A stretch of 10,587 nt of DNA from Betaproteobacteria bacterium (GTDB lineage Bacteria > Pseudomonadota > Gammaproteobacteria > Burkholderiales > Rhodocyclaceae), in NCBI GenBank assembly GCA_020047725.1, contig JAIFNM010000187.1, forward strand, positions 1 to 10,587, read 5' to 3'. Shown here in pieces: positions 1 to 6,350 of this stretch; position 1 is the first letter of the stretch; each line of letters begins with the position of its first letter. Both the position numbers and the translations under genes were made by a program. Under the pieces are notes generated by a model, which worked only from the letters and a program-made list of their open reading frames with translations, was not told the DNA's origin and did no database searches.

Positions 1-483
1 GTCCGCATCTGGGATGAATGGGCGGACGAAAACGGCGATCTGGGCCCGGTGTACGGGCATCAATGGCGGCACTGGAAAACACCGGATGGCCGTGGAATCG
101 ACCAGATCGTTCAGCTTATCGACGGCCTGAAGAAGAATCCCGACTCGCGCCGACACATCGTCACCGCATGGAACCCGAGCGACGTCGACAGTATGGCGCT
201 GCCACCCTGCCATGCGTTCTTCCAGCTCTATGTCGCCCCGGCGGCATCGGGAGACACCGACCAGCGCGCTAAGCTCTCCTGCCAACTCTACCAGCGCAGT
301 GCCGATATTTTCCTTGGCGTTCCTTTCAACATCGCCTCCTACGCCCTGCTCACGATGATGCTGGCACAGGTCTGCAATTACCAACCTGGCGATTTCGTGC
401 ATACCTTCGGTGACGCTCACCTCTACAGCAACCATTTCGATCAGGTGCAGCTGCAACTGGCTCGCGAAATCCGCCCGCCCTGA
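1..483 (+). CDS. thyA: Thymidylate synthase, 5' end outside window and 3' end cut short by a frameshift
   Basis: Thymidylate synthase makes dTMP from dUMP with 5,10-methylene-THF as carbon donor and reductant, releasing dihydrofolate. Frame 1 is open from base 1 and begins at the family segment WDEWADENGDLGPVYG, so about the first 80 residues lie outside the window. Visible hallmarks are SRRHIVTAWNPSD, the catalytic cysteine in LPPCHAFFQ (C at bases 208-210), the substrate-binding segment CQLYQRSADIFLGVPFNIASY, and GDAHLYSNH. The frame stops at TGA 481-483, straight after LAREIRPP, where the family normally continues for about 35 to 40 residues. The missing tail (FRFEDF and GYDPHP) is present in another frame just downstream. 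The C-terminus closes over the active site in ThyA, so the protein as written should be inactive. The cause may be a real mutation or a sequence or assembly error. folA follows 9 nt after the detached tail, the usual thyA-folA pairing. Identity is very sure; functional state is uncertain. Confidence 0.93.
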   Translation, partial: VRIWDEWADENGDLGPVYGHQWRHWKTPDGRGIDQIVQLIDGLKKNPDSRRHIVTAWNPSDVDSMALPPCHAFFQLYVAPAASGDTDQRAKLSCQLYQRSADIFLGVPFNIASYALLTMMLAQVCNYQPGDFVHTFGDAHLYSNHFDQVQLQLAREIRPP

Positions 484-574
484 AGTCAGGGATATCTTCG
501 CCTTCCGCTTCGAAGATTTCGCGCTGGAAGGCTACGATCCGCATCCGCATATCGCGGCACCGGTCGCTGTATAG
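479..574 (+). pseudogene. thyA: Detached C-terminal tail of thyA in the +2 frame
   Basis: Reading from base 479 gives PEVRDIFAFRFEDF and then GYDPHPHIAAPVAV, ending in TAG at 572-574. This is the conserved C-terminus of thymidylate synthase. It has no start of its own and only makes sense as a continuation of the frame that stops at 483. Compared with the family, the stretch between RP and PE (about 7 to 9 residues, as in RPLPKL... of E. coli) is absent. The simplest reading is a deletion of a length not divisible by three, near 20-26 nt, at about 475-482. The tail's conservation suggests the break is recent or artefactual. Confidence 0.85.
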
Positions 575-583
575 AATCCCATC

Positions 584-1069
584 ATGATTTCATTGATTGC
601 GGCAATTGCAAAAAACCGCGCCATTGGCAACAAGGGGCAACTGCTCTGGCACCTGCCGGAAGACATGCGGTACTTCCGCGAGACGACGCGCGGCAAGCCG
701 GTGATCATGGGACGCAAGACCTGGGAGTCGCTTCCGGACTCCTTCCGCCCGCTGCCCGGAAGGCACAATATCGTGGTCAGCCGCAACCTGGCGTATCAGG
801 CACCCGGCGCCACTCTTGCGGGCTCGCTCGACGACGCGATTCGCGTGGCCGGCGAAGCCGTTGAGGTGTTCGTCATCGGTGGAGCCGAACTCTATCGGCA
901 AGCGCTACCCGTAGCCTCTCGGCTTTATCTGACGGAAATTGCCCAGGATTTTACCGGCGATGTATTTTTCCCGGATGTACTGCCCGAGGAATGGGAAGAA
1001 ATCTCGCGCAAAAACCAGAAAGGCACGTCAGGCCCCGTGTTTTCATTTGTTGCGTATCGACGCCGCTGA
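584..1069 (+). CDS. folA: Dihydrofolate reductase
   Basis: This enzyme reduces dihydrofolate to tetrahydrofolate with NADPH in the cytosol, recycling the dihydrofolate made by thymidylate synthase. The 161-residue product has the usual length for chromosomal DHFR (E. coli 159). Visible family features are the N-terminal strand MISLIAAIAKNRAIG, the active-site segment LLWHLPEDM with W22 and the acidic D27, the cofactor-binding GRKTWESLP (residues 43-51), and VIGGAELY (97-104). The C-terminal part carries LYLTEI and FSFVAYRR. The ATG at 584 gives the canonical N-terminus. I see no strong Shine-Dalgarno, so it may be translationally coupled to thyA, whose original stop at 572-574 lies 9 nt upstream. 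A hairpin begins 11 nt after the stop. This is an ordinary chromosomal folA; nothing suggests a mobile trimethoprim-resistance dfr cassette. Confidence 0.97.
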   Translation: MISLIAAIAKNRAIGNKGQLLWHLPEDMRYFRETTRGKPVIMGRKTWESLPDSFRPLPGRHNIVVSRNLAYQAPGATLAGSLDDAIRVAGEAVEVFVIGGAELYRQALPVASRLYLTEIAQDFTGDVFFPDVLPEEWEEISRKNQKGTSGPVFSFVAYRRR

Positions 1070-1079
1070 CCTTTCAGCC

Positions 1080-1113
1080 AACAAAAACGGCGACCGAGGT
1101 CACCGCTTTTGTT
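1080..1113. terminator. Hairpin between convergent folA and decarboxylase genes
   Basis: An imperfect inverted repeat starts AACAAAAACGGCGACC and ends GGTCACCGCTTTTGTT. It pairs over about 16 positions per arm with two mismatches, and the loop is 2-4 nt at GA/CGAG. The outer arms are A-rich on the left and T-rich on the right, so either transcript ends in a U-rich arm. It lies 11 nt after the folA stop and 15 nt beyond the decarboxylase stop, where a bidirectional terminator is expected. The T-run is part of the stem rather than a clean tail, which lowers certainty. Confidence 0.65.
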
Positions 1114-1128
1114 ACGTACCACAGCAGG

Positions 1129-3366
1129 TCAGCGCACGCAATCGACGAAATAGGCCGCCTTGCCGTTAACCACTTCCTTGACCAGTCCGTGAATATCGGT
1201 TTCGAAGCCGGGAAACTGCACGTTGAAGTCGCGTGCAAACTTGAGGTAACGAACGATCGTTCCGTTGAAGCGTTCGCCTGGAATCAACAGAGGAATGCCC
1301 GGCGGATAAGGCGTCACCTGCATGCTGGTAATGCGTCCTTCAAGATCGTCGATCGGCACACGGTCAACTTCACGGTGCACCATCTTGGCGAAGGCGTCCG
1401 CCGGCCGCATCGCCGGCTCCATGTTCGACAGGTACATTTCGGTGGTCAGGCGCGCTACGTCATTGACCGCGTAAACCCCGTGGATCAGGTGGCACAGGTC
1501 CTTGAGGCCGATGCGCTCGTAAATCGGATGCTTGGCCACGAACTCAGGCAAGACCTTCCACAACGGTTGATTCTTGTCGAAATCGTCCTTGAACTGCTGC
1601 AGTTCGGTCACCATCGTATTCCAGCGGCCCTTGGTGATACCGATGGTGAACATGATGAAGAAGGAATACAGGCCGCACTTCTCGACGATAACGCCATGTT
1701 CCGCGAGATACTTGGTGACAATCGCCGCCGGAATGCCGCGCTCGGAAAACTCGCCATCAACGTCGAGTCCCGGCGTGATGACGGTAGCCTTGATCGGGTC
1801 GAGCATGTTGAAGCCGTCGGACAGCTGACCAAAACCGTGCCAGCGCTCGCCCGGCTTGAGCATCCAGGCCTCGCGTTCTTCAATCCCTTCTTCCGAAAGA
1901 TCGTCCGGCCCCCAGACCTTGAACCACCAGTCAGCGCCCCACTCTTCATCCACCTTGCGCATGGCGCGGCGGAAATCGAGCGCTTCGGCGATCGACTCTT
2001 CCACCAGTGCCGTACCGGCCGGCGCTTCCATCATCGCTGCCGCCACGTCGCACGAGGCAATGATGGCGTACTGCGGCGACGTCGAGGTGTGCATCAGATA
2101 CGCCTCGTTGAAGATGTCACGGTCGAGTTCCCGGGTTTCCGAGTTCTGCACCAGAATCTGCGACGCCTGCGACAGGCCGGCCAGCAACTTGTGCGTCGAC
2201 TGCGTGGCAAAAACCATCGACTCCTTGCAGCGCGGACGATCAGCGCCGATGGCGTGATAGTCACCATAAAAATCATGGAAGGCGGCATGCGGCAACCAGG
2301 CTTCGTCGAAGTGCAGCGTATCGATCTTGCCGTCGAGCATTTCCTTGATTTCCTCGACGTTGTAGAGGATGCCGTCGTAGGTACTCTGGGTGATCGTCAG
2401 CACACGCGGCTTGGCGCTCTTGTTACGGGCAAACGGATTGGCGTCGATCTTTTTCTGGATGTTTTCCCAAAGGAATTCCTCCTTCGGGATCGGCCCGATG
2501 ATGCCGAAGTGGTTGCGCGTCGGCATCAGGAAAACCGGAATGGCGCCGGTCATGATGATCGAGTGCAGAATCGACTTATGACAGTTGCGGTCCACGACAA
2601 CGATGTCGTCGGAAGCCACGATCGAGTTCCAAACGATCTTGTTCGACGTCGTCGTGCCGTTGGTTACGAAATACAGATGATCGGCATTGAAAATGCGCGC
2701 CGCGTTGCGCTCCGACGCGGCGACCGGGCCGGTGTGGTCAAGCAGTTGACCGAGTTCCTCGACCGCGTTGCAGACATCGGCACGCAGCATGTTCTCGCCA
2801 AAAAACTGATGGAACATTTGCCCGACCGGGCTTTTCAGGAAGGCCACGCCGCCCGAATGCCCTGGGCAGTGCCAGGAGTAGGAACCGTCCGAAGCGTAAT
2901 GCGTCAGCGCACGGAAGAAGGGCGGCGGCACGCTCTTCAGATAGGTCTTCGCTTCACGCACGACGTAGCGGCTGATGAACTCGGGCGTATCCTCGAACAT
3001 GTGAATGAAGCCGTGCAACTCGCGCAGCACATCGTTTGGAATGTGACGCGAAGTACGTGTTTCGCCGTACAGGAAGATCGGGATATCCTCATTGCGGCAG
3101 CGAATCTCACTCACGAAGGCGCGTAGTTCGGCGATGGTCCCATCGGCTTCTTCGCTGCTGAAATCATCATCGTCAATCGACAGGATGAAGGCCGAAGCAC
3201 GGCTCTGCTGCTGGGCAAACGAGGTCAGGTCACCGTAGCTGGTGACGCCGAGCACCTCAATACCCTCCTTCTCGATCGCTTCGGCGAGCGCCCGGACACC
3301 GAGACCACTGGCGTTCTCCGAACGAAAATCTTCGTCAATGATGATGATTGGAAAATGAAAGCGCAT
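1129..3366 (-). CDS. Orn/Lys/Arg decarboxylase, AdiA-like, PLP-dependent (fold type I)
   Basis: This enzyme decarboxylates a basic amino acid, giving CO2 and a di- or polyamine (agmatine, cadaverine or putrescine). It would serve acid resistance or polyamine supply in the cytosol. The 745 residues match E. coli AdiA (about 755). An N-terminal wing domain (about 1-145) is followed by the PLP domain, with WHCPGHSGG at 165-173, the phosphate-binding TNGTTTSNK (235-243), DRNCHKSI (259-266), HFDEAW with D354, and the Schiff-base lysine K393 in QSTHKLLAGLSQAS. The C-terminal domain contains TPYPPGIPLLIPGE. Segments such as STYDGILYN, CDVAAAMM and EALDFRRAM read closest to AdiA, so arginine is the likeliest substrate, but lysine or ornithine cannot be excluded. 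GGAG on the minus strand (3372-3375) sits 5 nt before the ATG. dcd lies upstream on the same strand after a 152-nt spacer, so an own promoter is plausible. Confidence 0.92.
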   Translation of the reverse strand: MRFHFPIIIIDEDFRSENASGLGVRALAEAIEKEGIEVLGVTSYGDLTSFAQQQSRASAFILSIDDDDFSSEEADGTIAELRAFVSEIRCRNEDIPIFLYGETRTSRHIPNDVLRELHGFIHMFEDTPEFISRYVVREAKTYLKSVPPPFFRALTHYASDGSYSWHCPGHSGGVAFLKSPVGQMFHQFFGENMLRADVCNAVEELGQLLDHTGPVAASERNAARIFNADHLYFVTNGTTTSNKIVWNSIVASDDIVVVDRNCHKSILHSIIMTGAIPVFLMPTRNHFGIIGPIPKEEFLWENIQKKIDANPFARNKSAKPRVLTITQSTYDGILYNVEEIKEMLDGKIDTLHFDEAWLPHAAFHDFYGDYHAIGADRPRCKESMVFATQSTHKLLAGLSQASQILVQNSETRELDRDIFNEAYLMHTSTSPQYAIIASCDVAAAMMEAPAGTALVEESIAEALDFRRAMRKVDEEWGADWWFKVWGPDDLSEEGIEEREAWMLKPGERWHGFGQLSDGFNMLDPIKATVITPGLDVDGEFSERGIPAAIVTKYLAEHGVIVEKCGLYSFFIMFTIGITKGRWNTMVTELQQFKDDFDKNQPLWKVLPEFVAKHPIYERIGLKDLCHLIHGVYAVNDVARLTTEMYLSNMEPAMRPADAFAKMVHREVDRVPIDDLEGRITSMQVTPYPPGIPLLIPGERFNGTIVRYLKFARDFNVQFPGFETDIHGLVKEVVNGKAAYFVDCVR

Positions 3367-3400
3367 GGCAACTCCAAGAAAGCAAAACGCTTTCGACCCA

Positions 3401-3426
3401 AAGAAAATGCCCCGAAGAAAATACCC
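3401..3426. repeat. 12-nt direct repeat upstream of the decarboxylase start
   Basis: AAGAAAATGCCC (3401-3412) and AAGAAAATACCC (3415-3426) differ at one base and are 14 nt apart start to start. They lie about 35-60 nt upstream of the decarboxylase ATG. On the coding strand each copy reads GGGYATTTTCTT. The position fits a regulator or promoter-proximal site, but I recognise no matching motif, and chance is possible. Confidence 0.4.
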
Positions 3427-3439
3427 TTGGGGTACGGAA

Positions 3440-3510
3440 CCACTGAGCGCACGGAGAAAAGCATTTTCGGCAATTCTCCATGCTCTCTGTGTCTTTGTGT
3501 ACTCTGTGTC
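3440..3510. repeat. Degenerate palindromic repeat built of CTCTGTGT-like octamers
   Basis: The right half (3483-3510) is a near-tandem array CTCTGTGT, CTTTGTGT, then A and CTCTGTGT. The inner arms GCACGGAGAA (3449-3458) and TTCTCCATGC (3474-3483) are inverted copies matching at 9 of 10 positions. A short GAAAA/TTTTC pair sits in the middle, and the left outer arm is more decayed. It lies between dcd and the decarboxylase. Similar CTCTGTG-type intergenic repeats are, to my knowledge, common in environmental bacterial genomes. It ends 8 nt from the dcd stop and could act as a dcd transcript-end structure. Confidence 0.55.
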
Positions 3511-3518
3511 GAAAGAGG

Positions 3519-4085
3519 TTAAATTTTAGGCAGCGTCACACCGACTTGCCCCTGATATTTGCCGCCGCGATCCTTGTAAGACGTTTCGCAGACTTCGTCG
3601 GCTTCAAAGAAAAGCACCTGCGCACAGCCCTCGTTGGCGTAGATCTTGGCCGGCAGCGGCGTGGTATTGGAAAACTCCAGCGTCACGTAGCCTTCCCACT
3701 CGGGCTCGAAGGGAGTGACATTGACGATGATTCCGCAGCGCGCATACGTGCTCTTGCCAAGGCAGATCGTCATCACGTTGCGCGGAATGCGGAAATACTC
3801 GACGGTACGCGCCAACGCGAACGAGTTCGGCGGGATGATGCAAAAATCGGCGTTCACTTCAACGAAGGAATTGGGGTCGAAATTTTTCGGATCGACGATG
3901 GTGGAGTTGATATTGGTAAACAGCTTGAATTCACGCGAACAGCGGATATCGTAGCCGTAGCTCGATGTGCCGTAGGAAACGACCTTCCGACCATCGACAA
4001 AGCGCACCTGATCCGGCTCGAACGGCTCGATCATGCCGTGTTGTTCCGCCATGCGGCGGATCCACTTATCGGATTTGATGGACAT
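3519..4085 (-). CDS. dcd: dCTP deaminase
   Basis: Dcd hydrolyses dCTP to dUTP and ammonia. dUTPase then yields dUMP, the substrate for thymidylate synthase. The 188-residue protein has the family's full length. Conserved segments are TSSYGYDIRCSREF (about 40-53), PPNSFALARTVEYFRIPRNV, the nucleotide-binding GKSTYARCGI, and TPFEPEWEGYVTLEFSNTTP, which carries the catalytic glutamate region. GCAQVLFFE and SYKDRGGKYQGQ follow near the C-terminus. The ATG at 4083-4085 gives the N-terminus MSIKSDKWIRRMAEQHGM, typical of proteobacterial Dcd. No strong Shine-Dalgarno is visible. In related genomes I recall dcd lying close to mrp and metG; here a lipoprotein gene on the opposite strand and two intergenic regions separate dcd from mrp. 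Confidence 0.97.
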   Translation of the reverse strand: MSIKSDKWIRRMAEQHGMIEPFEPDQVRFVDGRKVVSYGTSSYGYDIRCSREFKLFTNINSTIVDPKNFDPNSFVEVNADFCIIPPNSFALARTVEYFRIPRNVMTICLGKSTYARCGIIVNVTPFEPEWEGYVTLEFSNTTPLPAKIYANEGCAQVLFFEADEVCETSYKDRGGKYQGQVGVTLPKI

Positions 4086-4121
4086 TGCTGATTACCCGGG
4101 ACGCGTTGAAGAAAGGCGGCT

Positions 4122-4127
4122 ATTTTA
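4122..4127 (-). promoter_or_regulatory. Candidate -10 box for dcd
   Basis: The minus strand reads TAAAAT here, 36 nt upstream of the dcd ATG, which is a suitable distance. No good -35 hexamer lies 16-18 nt further upstream, so this is a tentative call based on position and one hexamer. Confidence 0.25.
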
Positions 4128-4148
4128 CGGTTTACGGAGACGCGTGGG

Positions 4149-4172
4149 GAATTGCTTTGCACCGTGCAATTC
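4149..4172. repeat. Nested inverted repeats, possible operator
   Basis: GAATTGC (4149-4155) is an exact inverted copy of GCAATTC (4166-4172). Inside and overlapping it, TTGCAC-C-GTGCAA (4157-4169) is a perfect 6-1-6 palindrome. Two alternative dyads in 24 nt, 64 nt upstream of dcd, look like a binding site for a dimeric regulator. There is no T-tract, so it is not a terminator. I do not recognise the motif. Confidence 0.35.
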
Positions 4173-4407
4173 ATAAGCCGCAACCGGGTTCGACCCGCGG
4201 AATCAACCGGACAGCAACAGCCCTGAGAGGCAAGAAAGACGACCTTCTCGAGAACCTATGCCGCAAGAACAAGAGAGCATGCGGCTTGCACGACAGATGC
4301 TCTGTAGACTGCCTATTCATGGGCGTTTCAAGCAATCCACATCGGCTGCGTCTGAATCATGGCAAGCCGAAGGTCAACCACGAACAACCTGTCGCCGTTA
4401 TGTCGCC

Positions 4408-5094
4408 ATGAGAAATACTTCAAGGTTAAGCACTACGGCGCTGATTGGCAGCCTTTTGATCTCGCTGCTATCGGGTTGCGCCACTCCCTCGCTGAGCAAG
4501 AACCAGTGCCTCGCCGGCGACTGGCGCAGCATTGGCTTTGATGACGGCCGACTGGGCTTCACCGACGCACGGATCACAAAGCATGCGGAAGCCTGCGAAG
4601 AACTGGGCATCGTCCCCGGAGTAACCGAGTACCGCGCCGGCTGGAACGAAGGAGTGAGAGGTTTTTGCACACCCGGCCAGGGAATGCGCAGCGGACGGCA
4701 GGGCGATTCGTATCACGGACTCTGTCCACCCGATCTTGAGCCCGCATTCCTGAACGGCTACGACGCGGGGCTTCACGACTTCTGCGCCTCAGGGCGCGGC
4801 TACGAGGCGGGTCGCAATGGCGGCATGTATCGCGGCGGCATCTGCCCGCCGGGGCTTGAATTCGCCTACCGCCGCGCCTACGAAAACGGACTGAACGTCC
4901 AGCGCGCCCGGGCACGCATCGAAGCCATCGAACACGAGCGCAACAGCCTGACGAGACAACTTGGGCGCACCAAGGATGAGAAGGAAAAGCGCCAGATCAT
5001 TGAGCGACTCGACCGTCTGCATGGCGAGCAGCACCGCGCGACAAACAGTCTTTTCTTCCTCGAAAACTCGTTACCGTCGCCCTGGCCTTATTGA
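4408..5094 (+). CDS. DUF2799-like lipoprotein with internal duplication
   Basis: The function is unknown. The 228-residue product starts with a lipoprotein signal peptide (MRNTSR, hydrophobic 9-22, lipobox LSGC with C24), so it is probably anchored to a membrane facing the periplasm. Residue 25 is A rather than D, which favours the outer membrane. Residues 33-70 (QCLAGDWRSIGFDDGRLG, HAEAC) resemble DUF2799 proteins. Two tandem units of about 40 residues follow (roughly 79-118 and 119-158). Each has the pattern G..FC..G.G...GR.G..Y.G.CPP.LE.A and a cysteine pair (C87/C106, C126/C146). Residues 164-215 are charged and probably a coiled coil. The frame is open upstream to an ATG at 4258, but the 50 extra residues would bury the signal peptide, so 4408 is chosen despite a weak ribosome site. 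It converges on mrp. DUF2799 assignment is from memory of the family pattern. Confidence 0.8.
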   Translation: MRNTSRLSTTALIGSLLISLLSGCATPSLSKNQCLAGDWRSIGFDDGRLGFTDARITKHAEACEELGIVPGVTEYRAGWNEGVRGFCTPGQGMRSGRQGDSYHGLCPPDLEPAFLNGYDAGLHDFCASGRGYEAGRNGGMYRGGICPPGLEFAYRRAYENGLNVQRARARIEAIEHERNSLTRQLGRTKDEKEKRQIIERLDRLHGEQHRATNSLFFLENSLPSPWPY

Positions 5095-5095
5095 T

Positions 5096-5131
5096 GAAAA
5101 AGGCAACCAGCCGACACGTCGTCCGATTGCC
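5096..5131 (-). terminator. Rho-independent terminator of mrp
   Basis: On the minus strand, GGCAATCGG pairs with CTGGTTGCC (9 bp including two G-T wobbles). After one mismatch, CGAC pairs with GTCG to close the loop, and TTTTT follows at once (complement of 5097-5101). It starts 40 nt after the mrp stop and lies just beyond the convergent lipoprotein stop. On the plus strand the stem is followed by CTCTC rather than a T-run, so it serves mrp mainly. Confidence 0.8.
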
Positions 5132-5170
5132 CTCTCAACACCAAGCAGAAGCCAGTGGCGCCCGTAACGG

Positions 5171-6262
5171 TCAGGTACTCTGCACCACGATGTTCGGGAA
5201 CTTGGCGCTCATATCCTTGGCGCGATCGGCCACTTTCACGGCAATGCGGCGGGCAATGGTCCGGTAGATATCGGCGGCACGGGAGTCCGGAGCACCGACA
5301 ACCGTCGGCTTGCCGGCATCGGCCATTTCGCGAATCGCCAGTTCCAGCGGCAAGGCACCGAGGAATTCTGCATCGTAGTCCTTGCACATTTGCTCGCCGC
5401 CGCCGTGACCGAAGATATGCTCTTCGTGGCCGCACTTCGTGCAGATATGGATGCTCATGTTTTCAACGAGGCCAAGAATCGGAATGCCGACCTTGTCGAA
5501 CATCTTCAATCCCTTGCGCGCATCGATCAACGCGATGTCCTGCGGCGTCGTGACGATGACGGCGCCGGTCACCGGCACTTTCTGCGCCAGGGTCAACTGT
5601 GTATCGCCAGTACCCGGAGGCATGTCGACGATGAGGTAGTCCAGATCGTTCCAGTTGGTCTGGTTGAGCAGTTGCTCCAGCGCCTGGGTGACCATCGGGC
5701 CGCGCCAGACCATCGGCGAATCAACGTCGACCATGAAGCCAATCGACATCGTCTGCACACCGTAGGCCTTGAGTGGCTCCATCGACGTACCGTCTTCGGA
5801 TTCCGGCTGCTGGCCGGCCAGACCGAGCATCTGCGGGATCGACGGGCCGTAGATATCGGCATCGAGCAAGCCGACATTGGCACCTTCCTGCGCCAGCGCC
5901 AGCGCCAGATTGACGGCCGTCGTGCTCTTACCGACGCCGCCCTTTCCAGAGGCAACGGCGATGATGTTCTTGACGCCTTTCAGCGGCTTCAGATTGCGCT
6001 GCACGGCATGCGCCACGACTTTGATCGAGACATTGACCTCGACACTACCGACGCCTGAAAGCGCCTTGATCGCCGTCACCACGGCGCTGCGGATCACTTC
6101 AAGCTGCGTTTTTGCCGGATAACCCAGCTCGATATCCAGCGAGACCTTGTCGCCATCAACCTTGATGTTCTTCGCCGAACGCGTCGAAACGTAATCCTTC
6201 TGCGTATTCGGATCGATCAGCCCACTCAGCGCCGCCTGGACGGCCTCCATCGTTATTGCCAT
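5171..6262 (-). CDS. mrp: Iron-sulfur cluster carrier protein Mrp/ApbC (P-loop ATPase)
   Basis: Mrp/ApbC is a cytosolic scaffold that binds an Fe-S cluster at a dimer interface and delivers it to apo-proteins. The 363 residues match the family (E. coli about 369). An N-terminal DUF59/MIP18-like domain (about 3-85) precedes the MinD-type ATPase domain. Motifs are the deviant Walker A GKGGVGKS (106-113), LLDADIYGPSIPQML (132-146), DYLIVDMPPGTGD (208-220), ENMS, and the cluster-ligand pair C274-x-x-C277 in CTKCGHEEHIFG. The frame is open to a possible start near 6367, but the ATG at 6260-6262 has AGGAG 6 nt upstream (6269-6273) and gives the normal N-terminus, so it is chosen. The upstream extension would run through a candidate IscR operator and into a repeat. 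A terminator follows the gene. It is divergent from metG. Confidence 0.97.
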   Translation of the reverse strand: MAITMEAVQAALSGLIDPNTQKDYVSTRSAKNIKVDGDKVSLDIELGYPAKTQLEVIRSAVVTAIKALSGVGSVEVNVSIKVVAHAVQRNLKPLKGVKNIIAVASGKGGVGKSTTAVNLALALAQEGANVGLLDADIYGPSIPQMLGLAGQQPESEDGTSMEPLKAYGVQTMSIGFMVDVDSPMVWRGPMVTQALEQLLNQTNWNDLDYLIVDMPPGTGDTQLTLAQKVPVTGAVIVTTPQDIALIDARKGLKMFDKVGIPILGLVENMSIHICTKCGHEEHIFGHGGGEQMCKDYDAEFLGALPLELAIREMADAGKPTVVGAPDSRAADIYRTIARRIAVKVADRAKDMSAKFPNIVVQST

Positions 6263-6280
6263 TATGCACTCCTTTTGGAT

Positions 6281-6305
6281 ATACCCGACTAATTTTGTCC
6301 AGTTT
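6281..6305 (-). promoter_or_regulatory. Candidate IscR (type 1) operator upstream of mrp
   Basis: The 25 bases have left half ATACCCGACT, an AATTT centre and right half TGTCCAGTTT. The IscR type 1 consensus, as I recall it, has half-sites ATASYYGACT and AGTCRRSTAT around RWWWY. I count 22 of 25 positions matching, with the left half perfect. The site lies 19 nt upstream of the mrp ATG. IscR is the Rrf2-family [2Fe-2S] sensor that represses Fe-S assembly genes when cluster supply is adequate, and mrp is an Fe-S carrier, so the placement makes sense. Binding is inferred, not shown. Confidence 0.65.
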
Positions 6306-6350
6306 ACTCGAAAACGCGAAGGCCTGCACTCTACCAACAAAAGCCGACGC

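Larger units (their letters stand above)
4086..4407. other. Gene-free divergent region between dcd and the lipoprotein gene
   Basis: These 322 nt separate the divergent dcd and lipoprotein genes. Reading frames cross it, but none gives a recognisable protein, and I find no tRNA: the TTCGA at 4189-4193 is not part of a cloverleaf. It holds a tentative dcd -10 box, two nested inverted repeats near 4149-4172, and CGGGT-TCG-ACCCG at 4185-4197. The promoter of the lipoprotein gene should lie in the right half, but I could not identify a convincing -35/-10 pair. The region has no recognisable mobile-element end. Confidence 0.5.

Noticed and set aside
991..3126. A 711-codon open frame on the plus strand opposite the decarboxylase
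   Set aside because: It lies antisense to a gene with full-length family motifs, and its translation is rich in R, H, V and D with no recognisable domain. Long antisense frames are common in GC-rich genes with biased third positions.
4170..4200. Possible tRNA because of GGGTTCGACCC
   Set aside because: The TTCGA lies in a short CGGGT/ACCCG hairpin with only a 3-nt gap. No acceptor stem, D-arm or anticodon arm can be folded around it.
4286..4310. TTGCAC ... TAGACT as a promoter for the lipoprotein gene
   Set aside because: The spacer is only 13 nt, too short for a sigma-70 promoter, and no better partner hexamer was found.
4085..4411. A 108-codon plus-strand frame upstream of the lipoprotein gene
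   Set aside because: It has no recognisable motifs, overlaps the start codons of both flanking genes, and lies in an apparent divergent promoter region.
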